Made by a program: the position numbers and the translations under genes. The notes under the pieces are model-generated. The model saw only the letters and a list, made by a program, of their open reading frames with translations, had not been told where the DNA came from and did not search any database. DNA of 64,000 bases from Streptomyces sp. CB02261 (lineage in GTDB: Bacteria > Actinomycetota > Actinomycetes > Streptomycetales > Streptomycetaceae), in the NCBI RefSeq assembly GCF_001905665.1, contig NZ_LIVX01000015.1:95300-159299 (forward strand), written 5' to 3'. Below are positions 42,563 through 50,348 of the stretch, piece after piece. How positions within the stretch are numbered: position 1 is the first letter of the stretch; the number at the start of each line of letters is the position of its first letter.

Positions 42563-44222
42563 CGACGTACTTCACCGCACTTTCGCTGAAGAAGTATCCG
42601 GCCGGGGGCTGCAGGACGACGATCCAGGACGCGTCCTCGTAGGCGGTGGCGCGGTAACTGAAGTTGCCGTAGGTGTTGGTGGTGATGCTCTTGGTGACCC
42701 AGTACCACTGGGTGTCACCCTTGGGCTTCAGGTACAGGGCCAGCTTGGCGCCGGGGAAGGGCTTCCAGACGCCGTTGACCTTGCGCTGGACGGTGCCGGA
42801 GACGGTCATCTTGCCGTTCACCACGGGCCGGGTGGGCGTGATGGTGAAGGCGGAGAAACGCGTCTCGTAGCGGGCCAGGCGGATGACCGCCCCGCTCTTC
42901 GCGACGAACTCGTCCGTCTCCGGGTGGTGCACCCGGTAGCGGGCGTCGGTGTAGCCCCAGGCGGAGAGGTTGTACTGGCAGTAGTAGTCGGTGCTCCCGG
43001 AGCGCAGGGTGCCCCAGGTGCGCCCGCCGTCGCGCGAGTACTGGAGGACGACCGGCTGGGCCTTGTCGCAGTAGCCGGCGGACACCTTGCCGGTGGCGGT
43101 GACCTTCCCGTACGCGTCCAGCGTGATGCGGTACGGGTTGTACGAGAGCGGCTGCGGGACGACGATGTCGTTCTTGTCGTACGGGCGCGGGTTGGTCGCG
43201 AAGTACGGCGAGGGCCGCAGCGAGGTGTAGACGGCGTCCGTGACGTAGTACGGGCGGGCGTTGAAGGAGAAGGTGCCGTCCGCCGCGCTGGTGATGCCGC
43301 CGAGGACGTTCACCGCGGTGGACTCGCCGTGGCCGGGCTCGAGGCCGGTGGCGACGACGGGGACGCCGGCGAAGGGCTTCCAGCCGTCCGGGGTGAGGCG
43401 CTCCACCCGGCCGGTCACGCGCACGTCGGTGCTCGCGAGGACGCGGTACTTGCTCACGTTGGAGCTGATCCGGTACCTGAGGGTCGCCGAGGCGGGCAGG
43501 TGCGGAGTGGTGACGGGGTTGTCCGGGTCGAGACCGGGTGCCGTCTCCACGACCTTGGCCGAGCCGTGCTGGATGCTGCCGTTGGGCGTGACCGGCAGGC
43601 TGAACGTTCCGTCGGCGCCGACGGTGGCGACCGCGGTGACGGTCCGCCACGAGGAGTTGTTCTCGATGGGCAGGTCGACCTGCACCTTCGTGCCCTCGGG
43701 CGCGGTGGTGCGCTCGCCGGTGGCCGGGTTCCACAGGGTGGTCGTGCCGGTGAGCACGGCCCGGCGGTCGTCCCAGGTCGTGGCGGCGCGGTCGTAGGAG
43801 AGCTTCCCGACGCCGATGTGCGGCTTGTGGCCGTAGGTGCCGGCGGTCCACCGCTTGGTGGTCTCGCCGGGGAGGCGGTAGTCGACCCGGACCGGGTAGT
43901 CGCCGAGGGCGGTGCCCTCGGGCAGGACGACGGGGCTCTTCGTCGAGAGCCAGCTGCCGCTCGGGGTCAGCTCCTCGGTCGAGGCGAGGACCGTGGCGTC
44001 GGCGGCGGCCGAGGACATGACGCTGACCTTCACCCACAGCGCGGAGCTGGGCAGGGTGACGGTGTAGCGCCCGTCGTCCTCGGTGGTGCCGGTGATGGAC
44101 GTCCAGTCCGCGTGTGCGGCCGGGGCGTGGATGACGACGGGTACGGTGACACCCGCCGAGAGGGCGAAGACGGCTGCGGCACGTACGAAGGCGTGCGGAA
44201 GCCTGCGCGTTGAGCGCGGCAA
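42552..44222 (-). CDS. Large secreted multi-domain beta protein (paralogue)
   Basis: 556 residues from a TTG at 44222 with GGGGGG about 8 nt upstream; this start gives a proper signal peptide (RSTRRLPHAFVRAAAVFALSAG...HAPAAHA). An ATG at 44309 is in frame but would add 29 Cys/Ser-rich residues before the signal. Mature protein consists of repeated beta-sandwich domains (YTVTLPSSALWVKVSV; STDVRVTGRVERLTPDGWKPFAGVPVVATGL; FTITPTRPVVNGKMTVSGTVQRKVNGVWKPFPGAKLALYLKPKG) and ends DASWIVVLQPPAGYFFSESAVKYVDAR. First gene of a two-gene operon. Confidence 0.72.
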   Translation of the reverse strand: MPRSTRRLPHAFVRAAAVFALSAGVTVPVVIHAPAAHADWTSITGTTEDDGRYTVTLPSSALWVKVSVMSSAAADATVLASTEELTPSGSWLSTKSPVVLPEGTALGDYPVRVDYRLPGETTKRWTAGTYGHKPHIGVGKLSYDRAATTWDDRRAVLTGTTTLWNPATGERTTAPEGTKVQVDLPIENNSSWRTVTAVATVGADGTFSLPVTPNGSIQHGSAKVVETAPGLDPDNPVTTPHLPASATLRYRISSNVSKYRVLASTDVRVTGRVERLTPDGWKPFAGVPVVATGLEPGHGESTAVNVLGGITSAADGTFSFNARPYYVTDAVYTSLRPSPYFATNPRPYDKNDIVVPQPLSYNPYRITLDAYGKVTATGKVSAGYCDKAQPVVLQYSRDGGRTWGTLRSGSTDYYCQYNLSAWGYTDARYRVHHPETDEFVAKSGAVIRLARYETRFSAFTITPTRPVVNGKMTVSGTVQRKVNGVWKPFPGAKLALYLKPKGDTQWYWVTKSITTNTYGNFSYRATAYEDASWIVVLQPPAGYFFSESAVKYVDAR

Positions 44223-44375
44223 AGGGGACCCCCCACAGGTCTGTGATGGCGGCGTCGCCGTGATCGAGGCGGCCGCGTGGCAGCACTGTAGCGCCCGTCT
44301 GTTGAACATGTTCACTCGCTTTACCGCGGTGCCGGGGTGATCCTGGAATGGCCCCCTTCGTGAAGGGAGACCACG

Positions 44376-44846
44376 ATGGTCACCCTGCTGACGACACCGG
44401 CCGACCGGGAGCTGGTCATCACCCGTACCTTCGACGCCCCGCCGGGCCGGGTCTGGGAGGCGTGGACGGACCCCGGGCACGTACGGGAGTGGTACGGGGT
44501 GTCCGGGCTGTCGACGACGGTCGTGGACATCGACCTCCGGGCGGGCGGCGCGTGGCGCTGGGGCCAGACCGCCCCGGACGGCCAGGAGATCGTCTTCTCG
44601 GGCACGTACGAGGAGATCGTCCCGGCCGAACGGCTCGACTACACGGAGGTGTTCGAGCAGATGCCGGACGGGGACCCGGTCCGGGTGACCCTCACCTTCG
44701 ACGCGACCCCGGACGGCGGTACGGCCCTGACCAGCACGTCCTTCTGGCCGTCGAACGAGACCAGGGACCAGGCCCTGGCGGCGGGCATGGAGGCGGGGGT
44801 CCGGGAACAGTACGACCGGCTCGCGGAGTACCTGAGGACGATGTGA
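44376..44846 (+). CDS. SRPBCC (AHSA1-type) domain protein
   Basis: 156 residues with a START/Bet v1-like fold of the AHSA1 group: ELVITRTFDAPPGRVWEAWTDPGHVREWYGVSG, DIDLRAGGAWRW and GMEAGVREQYDRLAEYLRTM at the end. These proteins have a hydrophobic cavity; bacterial members are often linked to ArsR regulators, but none is adjacent. Ribosome site GAAGGGAG precedes the ATG. Function unknown. Confidence 0.88.
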   Translation: MVTLLTTPADRELVITRTFDAPPGRVWEAWTDPGHVREWYGVSGLSTTVVDIDLRAGGAWRWGQTAPDGQEIVFSGTYEEIVPAERLDYTEVFEQMPDGDPVRVTLTFDATPDGGTALTSTSFWPSNETRDQALAAGMEAGVREQYDRLAEYLRTM

Positions 44847-44877
44847 GGGGGGCGGGGGAAGCGGCCGGGGCCGTGGA

Positions 44878-45330
44878 TCAGGTCGTACGGGCCGTCGCCG
44901 CCGGGGGCCTGCCCGTCGTGAAGCCCTCGCCGTCCTGGAACTCGATCAGGGTTCCGCTGTCCGTCAGGAGGAGCCAGCAGGTGGGGCCCTCGTCGAGGAT
45001 CGCGGCCGCGTGCCGGGCCGCCAGGGGGGCCGGCAGGGCGATCGACGGGGGCAGGAGGTTGTCCCAGAAGACGACGACGAGTTCGTCGGGTCCGGCGTGG
45101 GCGTCGAGGAGGGAGGCGAGGGTAGCCCCGTCGAAGGTGTCGCGGCGGTCGACGACGTCGGCGACGCTCCGGTCGAGGCGGACGGAGCCGATGGCCGGGA
45201 AGCGGTTCAGGCTCGTCGCCGCGAACTCCCGGTGCTCGTCGTACGAGAGGCGCACGGCGTCCTCGCCGAGGAGCCCCAGGATCTCCCCGATGTACTCCGG
45301 GCGGGTCCCGTATGTCTCGCGTGCGTTCAC
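44878..45330 (-). CDS. Conserved hypothetical protein
   Basis: 150 residues from GTG 45330 (NARETYGTRPEYIGEILGLLGEDAVRLSYDEHREF); a TTG at 45342 is possible. Mixed alpha/beta, no signal peptide, no Cys clusters, with LVVVFWDNLLPPSIALPAPLAARHAAAIL in the middle. I do not recognise the family. Convergent with the SRPBCC gene. Confidence 0.6.
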   Translation of the reverse strand: MNARETYGTRPEYIGEILGLLGEDAVRLSYDEHREFAATSLNRFPAIGSVRLDRSVADVVDRRDTFDGATLASLLDAHAGPDELVVVFWDNLLPPSIALPAPLAARHAAAILDEGPTCWLLLTDSGTLIEFQDGEGFTTGRPPAATARTT

Positions 45331-45431
45331 GGGTCCAGTCAATCAGGGCCGGTCGGGCGGGGGTTGGCCCCACCTTCGGTCGGCGTGCCTGCCGGATGGG
45401 GTGGGGGTGCGGGATTCGCGAGGCTGTGCGC

Positions 45432-46928
45432 ATGACAACGAACCGTGGACGCAAGGCCCTGATGCTCGCCCTCTCCGCCGCCGCCGTCGCCGGTGTCGCC
45501 CTCGGCGGGGGAGGGGCCGCCCCCGCCGTCGCGGCCGGTCTTGAGTGGGGTGACTGCGACCCCGCCGTGAAGCCGCTGCCCGGGCAGCGGTGCGCCACGC
45601 TCTCCGTCCCCCTCGACTACGCCGATCCCGGCGGTGCGCGGATCGGCCTCGCCGTCTCCCGGCTGCCCGCCGGACGGCCGGACGCGCGGCGCGGGACGCT
45701 GATGGTGATCCCCGGCGGGCCCGGTAGTTCCGGGGTGCAGCGGCTCGCGCAGAAGGGGGCCGCGCTGGCGGAGGAGATGGACGGGGCGTACGACCTGGTG
45801 GCCTTCGATCCGCGCGGGGTCGGCGGTTCCGCGAAGGCGCGGTGCGGGCTCGCCGAGGACGACCGGTGGATGGTGACCCTGCGGTCCTGGCCGGACGCGG
45901 ACGGCGGGATCGACGCCAACGTGGCCCGCGCGAAGCGGATCGCCGAGGCCTGCGCCCGCAACGGCGGGGCGATGCTGCGCGGTCTGTCGACGGCGAACCA
46001 GGTGCGGGACCTGGAGCGGCTGCGGCAGGCGCTCGGCGAGCGGAAGCTGTCGGCGTGGAGCGTGTCGTACGGGACGTATGTGGCGGCCGTGTACGCGGAG
46101 AAGTACCCGGGGCGCACCGACCGCTGGGTCCTCGACAGCAGCAGCGATCCCGATCCGGCGCGGGTCGCCCGGAGCTGGCTTGAGGGCATGGCGCGGGGGG
46201 CCGAGGACCGGCTGCCGGACTTCGCGGCCTGGGCGGCGCACCCGGACCGGACGGACGAGGGGCTGCGGCTCGCGGAGCGGCCCGGGGACGTACGGCGGGC
46301 CGTCCTCGGTCTTGCGGCCCGGCTCGACCGGGAACCGCGCCCCACGACGACGCCGGGGGTGCCGCTGACGGGGTCCGTGCTGCTGCAGGCGTTCCAGGCC
46401 GCGCTGTACTCCGACGCGGCCTTCCCGTCCTTCGCGCGGCTCGTGACGGAGGCGCTCGACCCGGCGGGGGAGCCGGTGCTGCCGCGTGAGCTCGCGGGGG
46501 CGATGCCGGACGAGGCCGCGGCCATCACCGTGGGTGTGATCTGCAACGACGTGGACTGGCCCGGGTCCGTTCCGGCGTACGGGCGGGCCGTCGCGGCGGA
46601 CCGGGCGCGGCACCCGCTGACGGCGGGCATGCCGGCGAACATCACGCCCTGCTCCTTCTGGAAGGGCGGCGCCGTCGAGAAGCCCGTCCGCGTCACCGAC
46701 CGCGGTCCGTCGAACATCCTGATGATCCAGAACCTGCGCGACCCGGCGACGCCGTACACCAAGGGGCTGCGGATGCGGGCGGCGCTCGGCGACCGGGCGC
46801 GGCTCGTCACCGTCGACCACGGCGGGCACGGGGTCTACCTGGGCAACGGGAACGCCTGCGGGGACCGGGCGGTGACCCGTTTCCTCACGGAGGGCGTGCG
46901 ATCGTCCGGGGACGTGCTCTGCCGCTGA
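45432..46928 (+). CDS. Secreted alpha/beta-hydrolase, tripeptidyl-aminopeptidase-like
   Basis: 498 residues from ATG 45432. Signal peptide about 1-36. Alpha/beta-hydrolase fold of the Streptomyces Tap family (peptidase S33): LMVIPGGPGSSGVQRL (oxyanion loop), LVAFDPRGVGGS, nucleophile elbow WSVSYGTY (Ser212), acid in RDPATPYTKGLRM and His in VDHGGHGVYLGN, with the characteristic C-terminal TAP-like domain. Expected to remove short N-terminal peptides from secreted proteins or scavenge peptides. Confidence 0.9.
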   Translation: MTTNRGRKALMLALSAAAVAGVALGGGGAAPAVAAGLEWGDCDPAVKPLPGQRCATLSVPLDYADPGGARIGLAVSRLPAGRPDARRGTLMVIPGGPGSSGVQRLAQKGAALAEEMDGAYDLVAFDPRGVGGSAKARCGLAEDDRWMVTLRSWPDADGGIDANVARAKRIAEACARNGGAMLRGLSTANQVRDLERLRQALGERKLSAWSVSYGTYVAAVYAEKYPGRTDRWVLDSSSDPDPARVARSWLEGMARGAEDRLPDFAAWAAHPDRTDEGLRLAERPGDVRRAVLGLAARLDREPRPTTTPGVPLTGSVLLQAFQAALYSDAAFPSFARLVTEALDPAGEPVLPRELAGAMPDEAAAITVGVICNDVDWPGSVPAYGRAVAADRARHPLTAGMPANITPCSFWKGGAVEKPVRVTDRGPSNILMIQNLRDPATPYTKGLRMRAALGDRARLVTVDHGGHGVYLGNGNACGDRAVTRFLTEGVRSSGDVLCR

Positions 46929-46956
46929 GCCTCCGTCCGGCGTGGTGGTGGGGGCG

Positions 46957-47892
46957 TTACGCGGGGGGCTCGGTCGCGTGCAGCGCCGCACGCAGGTGGC
47001 CCTGGGAGTCCTGGAGCCGGTGCGCGGCCGTCGGGGCGTCGATGTCGGCGAGGATCATGAGGATCGCGTTCTTCACCTCCCCGTCGGCGGCGGCGAGGGC
47101 GGCCTCGATCTGCTCGTCCGGGGCGCCGGTGGCGAGGGCGACGATCCGCCGGGAGCGGGCCTGGAGCTTGTCGTTGGAGGCGCGGACGTCGACCATCAGG
47201 TTCCCGTAGGTCTTGCCGAGCCGGATCATCGTGATCGTCGAGATCATGTTGAGGACGAGCTTCTGGGCCGTGCCCGCCTTGAGCCGGGTCGAGCCGGTGA
47301 GCAGTTCGGGGCCGGGGACGACCTCGATGCCGTGCTCGGCGGCGGCGGCGAGCGCGCTGTCGGTGTTGCAGGACAGGCCGATGGTGAGCGCGCCGAGGGC
47401 GCGGGCGTGCTCGACGGCGCCGATGGCGTACGGGGTGCGGCCGGAGGCGGAGATGCCGACGACGGTGTCGTCGGCGGTGACGCCGAGCGCGGTGAGGTCC
47501 CGTACCGCGAGCTCCTTCGAGTCCTCGGCGCCCTCGACGGCCTTGACCATGGCGGACGGGCCGCCCGCGATGAGGCCGACGACCTGGGAGGGGTCGGTGT
47601 TGAAGGTGGGCGGGCACTCGCTGGCGTCGAGGACGCCGAGGCGGCCGGCGGTGCCGGCGCCCATGTAGACGAGCCGTCCGCCGCGGGCCATGCGCTCGGC
47701 GGTGGCGTCGATGGCGGCGGCGATGGCGGGGAGCCGGCGGGCGACGGCGGCGGGGACGGTCTGGTCCTCGGCGTTCATGAGCGCGGCGATCTCGGCGGTC
47801 GGCAGCTGGTCGATCTCGGCGAGCTCGGGGCGGAAGGCCTCGGTGGTCAGGGTGGCGAGCTGGGCGCGGAGTTCGGAGTACGTAGCAGACAC
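46957..47892 (-). CDS. murQ: N-acetylmuramic acid 6-phosphate etherase
   Basis: 311 residues with one SIS domain: RLVYMGAGTAGRLGVLDASECPPTFNTDP, the catalytic Glu in VEGAEDSKELA, VVGISASGRTPY and LKAGTAQKLVLNMISTITMIRLGKTYGNLMVDV. Cleaves the lactyl ether of MurNAc-6-phosphate to give GlcNAc-6-phosphate, which NagA (26.2 kb) then deacetylates. Downstream of the RpiR regulator with an 86-bp gap, so probably one transcript for cell-wall recycling. Confidence 0.95.
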   Translation of the reverse strand: MSATYSELRAQLATLTTEAFRPELAEIDQLPTAEIAALMNAEDQTVPAAVARRLPAIAAAIDATAERMARGGRLVYMGAGTAGRLGVLDASECPPTFNTDPSQVVGLIAGGPSAMVKAVEGAEDSKELAVRDLTALGVTADDTVVGISASGRTPYAIGAVEHARALGALTIGLSCNTDSALAAAAEHGIEVVPGPELLTGSTRLKAGTAQKLVLNMISTITMIRLGKTYGNLMVDVRASNDKLQARSRRIVALATGAPDEQIEAALAAADGEVKNAILMILADIDAPTAAHRLQDSQGHLRAALHATEPPA

Positions 47893-47978
47893 GTGCGGCT
47901 CTTTCGGTGCTGTGGTTCGGCGCTGAGGTCGGGCGCTGGCGTCGTGGCCGTGGCTGTCGCCGCGGCGGCGCGTGGGCG

Positions 47979-48869
47979 TCAGCGGGTGCGGGGGGAGTGG
48001 CGGTGGGCGAGGGCCTCGTACGAGGCGGCGAGGGCAGGGGCCGCCGTCTCGTACGTGCGCTGTGTGACGCAGGTGAACAGGCAGTCCACGACAAGGAGTT
48101 GACTGGTCCGGGACGACATGGCCGCGGGGCGCAGTTCGCTCTCGCGGGCGGTGGAGGTGGTGAGGACGTGGTCGGCGTACTGGGTGACGGGACCGTCCGG
48201 GCGGCCGGTGATCGCGACGGTGGTGGCGCCGTGGTCGAAGGCGGCCCGCAGCGGCTCTATGACGTCGCCGGTGGAGCCGGAGTGGGTGATGGCGATGGCC
48301 ACGTCGCCGGAGCGGAGCTGTACGGCGTTGGTGACGGCGAGGTGCGGGTCGCTGTGGGCGTGCGCGATGAGGCCGATGCGGAGGAGCTTCTGGCCGAGGT
48401 CCTGGGCGACGAGGCCGGAGGCGCCGACGCCGTAGATGTCGACGCGGCGGGCGGTGGCGAGGGCGGTGACGGCGGCGCCGAGCTGCACGGTGTCGAGTCC
48501 GGCGGCGGTGTCGGCGAGGGTCTGCTGCTCGTCGTAGGCCAGCTTGGCGACGACGTCGGCCACCGGGTCGTCGACGGCGATGTCGGCGGTGACGGCGGGC
48601 GCGCGGCCGGACTGCTGCTGGGCGGCGAGGCCGGCGAGCGCGAGGCGCAGGTCGCGGTAGCCGGGGTAGCCGAGGAGGCGGGCGGTGCGGACGACGGTCG
48701 CCTCGCTGGTGCCGGTGAGCTCGGCGAGGCCGGTGACCGTGAGCGCGGCGCAGCCGGCCGGGTCTCCGGCGACGGCCTCGGCGACCCGCTGCATGGAGCG
48801 GGTCATGGACGGCGCGAGGGTCCGCACCTTGGCCGCGAGGGCGGCGGGTGCGGGCGGCGCGTCGCTCAT
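47979..48869 (-). CDS. murR: RpiR/MurR-family transcriptional regulator
   Basis: 296 residues from ATG 48869 (AGGAAAG 4 nt upstream). N-terminal RpiR HTH (MTRSMQRVAEAVAGDPAGCAALTVTGLAELTGTSEATVVRTARLLGYPGYRDLRLAL) and C-terminal SIS sensor domain (RVDIYGVGASGLVAQDLGQKLLRIG; GDVAIAITHSGSTGDVIEPLRAA) that should bind an amino-sugar phosphate such as MurNAc-6-phosphate. Linked to murQ. GAAA-N-TTTC type palindromes immediately upstream suggest autoregulation. Confidence 0.9.
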   Translation of the reverse strand: MSDAPPAPAALAAKVRTLAPSMTRSMQRVAEAVAGDPAGCAALTVTGLAELTGTSEATVVRTARLLGYPGYRDLRLALAGLAAQQQSGRAPAVTADIAVDDPVADVVAKLAYDEQQTLADTAAGLDTVQLGAAVTALATARRVDIYGVGASGLVAQDLGQKLLRIGLIAHAHSDPHLAVTNAVQLRSGDVAIAITHSGSTGDVIEPLRAAFDHGATTVAITGRPDGPVTQYADHVLTTSTARESELRPAAMSSRTSQLLVVDCLFTCVTQRTYETAAPALAASYEALAHRHSPRTR

Positions 48870-48914
48870 GAAACTTTCCTTCACATCATTGGTCACAGGC
48901 TGAAAGATACTTTC
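48870..48914. promoter_or_regulatory. Paired GAAA...TTTC palindromes before murR
   Basis: GAAACTTTC at 48870-48878 and GAAAGATACTTTC at 48902-48914 are both symmetrical. GAAAGTTTC-type sites are typical for RpiR-family regulators in actinobacteria, so these are likely autoregulatory operators; the first lies in the ribosome-site region. Confidence 0.65.
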
Positions 48915-49041
48915 GGAGAGGTGGGGGGACAAGCCCCGTGGGCCCGTATCCGGGCGGGACTTTCGGCAGGTGCCGTCCGCCGGTCCGACGGATCCGCCGG
49001 AGGCTTCGCACCGGCCGCGCCGAACGGGTGACAATGACTGC

Positions 49042-49398
49042 ATGGACGACATCGACCCCGTGGAGCAGGCGCTGCACGCCGCTCGCGCACTGGTACTGGC
49101 CGACCTCGCGGCCCGGAAGGTCGCTGCCGCCGAGGTCGTGTCGATGGTGGAGGACTCGGTGACCCACCGCCGCTGGTGGGTCGAGCAGTGGCCCGAGGGC
49201 GTGACGTACGTCGCCGGCCTCGTTGCCCAGGACGTTCAGGACGCCCTCCTCGAACGGTACGGGCGCTGGCCGCTCTGCCCGGTCTGCTCCACGGGCGGCC
49301 CGCACGCCCTGGACGTGGAACCGGAGCTGGGCCCGGACCCGCACTGGGTCTGCGGCAAGCAGGGCGTGGTGGTCGCGCCGGTGGGCGGGCTGACGTGA
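49042..49398 (+). CDS. Small conserved protein, unknown function
   Basis: 118 residues from ATG 49042. N-terminal half is helical (VEQALHAARALVLADLAARKVAAAEVVSMVEDSV); the second half has LCPVCSTGGPHALDVEPELGPDPHWVCGKQGVVVAPVG, where three Cys and two His could bind zinc. No named family recognised. Divergent from murR; 37 nt before the DUF4031 gene. Confidence 0.65.
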   Translation: MDDIDPVEQALHAARALVLADLAARKVAAAEVVSMVEDSVTHRRWWVEQWPEGVTYVAGLVAQDVQDALLERYGRWPLCPVCSTGGPHALDVEPELGPDPHWVCGKQGVVVAPVGGLT

Positions 49399-49435
49399 GA
49401 GGGCGGGCGCGGCACGAGGTGAAGGGGGGCGGGGC

Positions 49436-49705
49436 ATGACCCTCTACATCGACCCGCCGACCTGGCCGGGCCACGGCCGCATGTGGTCGCACCTGGTCAG
49501 CGACGTCTCGTTCGAGGAACTGCACACCTTCGCCGCCGCGATGGGCGCCCCGCCCCGCGCGTTCGAGCGCGACCACTACGACATCCCCTCGGACCGCTAC
49601 GCGGACGCGGTGGCGCGCGGCGCGATCGAGGTCGGCTCCAAGGAACTGCTGCGCCGCCTGACGGACGCGGGCCTGCGGCGGCCGAAGAGCCGCCCGGTGG
49701 CCTGA
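49436..49705 (+). CDS. DUF4031 family protein
   Basis: 89 residues: TLYIDPPTWPGHGRMWSHLVSDVSFEELHTFAAAMGAPPRAFERDHYDIPSDRY covers the conserved DUF4031 core with its invariant DPP, W-HL and DHYDIP motifs. The role of the family is unknown. GGGGC precedes the ATG. The stop-codon region is duplicated just downstream (49697-49740, about 27 bp x 2). Confidence 0.88.
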   Translation: MTLYIDPPTWPGHGRMWSHLVSDVSFEELHTFAAAMGAPPRAFERDHYDIPSDRYADAVARGAIEVGSKELLRRLTDAGLRRPKSRPVA

Positions 49706-49740
49706 GAGCCGTCCGGTCCGCCGGGGGCCTGAGCGCCGCC
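49697..49740. repeat. Duplicated stop region of the DUF4031 gene
   Basis: GCCTGAGAGCCGTCCG around the TGA at 49703-49705 is repeated as GCCTGAGCGCCGCCCG about 27 bp downstream. Confidence 0.6.
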
Positions 49741-49771
49741 CGTTCATCTCCGGGCGGGCGGGGCGCGCGCC

Positions 49772-50305
49772 TCAGGCGAGGTGCGCCGCGATCGTGCGCG
49801 CGCACTCCAGGGACTCCGTGCGGGTGGTGTCGACCTCCAGGTCGTAGGCCACTCCCTCGTGCACCGTCGTCGCCTGCTTCGCGGCCATGCCCGTGACGCG
49901 GTCGCCGCGGGCAACCTCCCGGGCCTCGGCGACGGTGCCGGCGCAGTGGACGCCGACCCAGAGGACGTCCAGGTCGCCGACGTACGTCCGCCAGCGTTCC
50001 TGGGCGGTCGCTCCGCCGAGGAAGACGTCGTCGACGATGATCCGGGCGCCCGCGCGGGCCATCGCCGCGAGGCCGGTGGCCCAGGCCGCTTCGAGGGCGC
50101 GGAACTCCGGCCCGACGTCCACCCCGCCGTCGGGGGCGAACGCGATCCCGGTGTCGGAGCCCTGCATCTTCAGGGGCATGGCGTCGATGAGCGAGTCGAC
50201 GCCGAACGCGAGCCAGGGCTCGGGCAGGACGGCCTGGAGGCACCGTACGATCCCGGACTTGCCCGCGCTGGAACCGCCGTTGAGGATGATCATCTGTGGG
50301 GTCAC
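49772..50305 (-). CDS. Chloramphenicol O-phosphotransferase-like kinase
   Basis: 177 residues from GTG 50305, which reproduces the numbering of the S. venezuelae enzyme. P-loop MIILNGGSSAGKSGIVRCLQ (Lys16, Ser17), catalytic base Asp37 in LAFGVDSLID, lid and substrate segments IVDDVFLGGATAQERWRTYVGDLDVLWVGV and ARGDRVTGMA. From memory it is closely similar to S. venezuelae CPT, which phosphorylates the 3-hydroxyl of chloramphenicol. The next gene on the same strand side encodes a Cmx/CmlA-type exporter, supporting a chloramphenicol or phenicol-like substrate. Confidence 0.85.
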   Translation of the reverse strand: MTPQMIILNGGSSAGKSGIVRCLQAVLPEPWLAFGVDSLIDAMPLKMQGSDTGIAFAPDGGVDVGPEFRALEAAWATGLAAMARAGARIIVDDVFLGGATAQERWRTYVGDLDVLWVGVHCAGTVAEAREVARGDRVTGMAAKQATTVHEGVAYDLEVDTTRTESLECARTIAAHLA

Positions 50306-50348
50306 CCTGCCCACCGTAGGAGGGTGGCGGCGGCCTGCGCACCCGATT

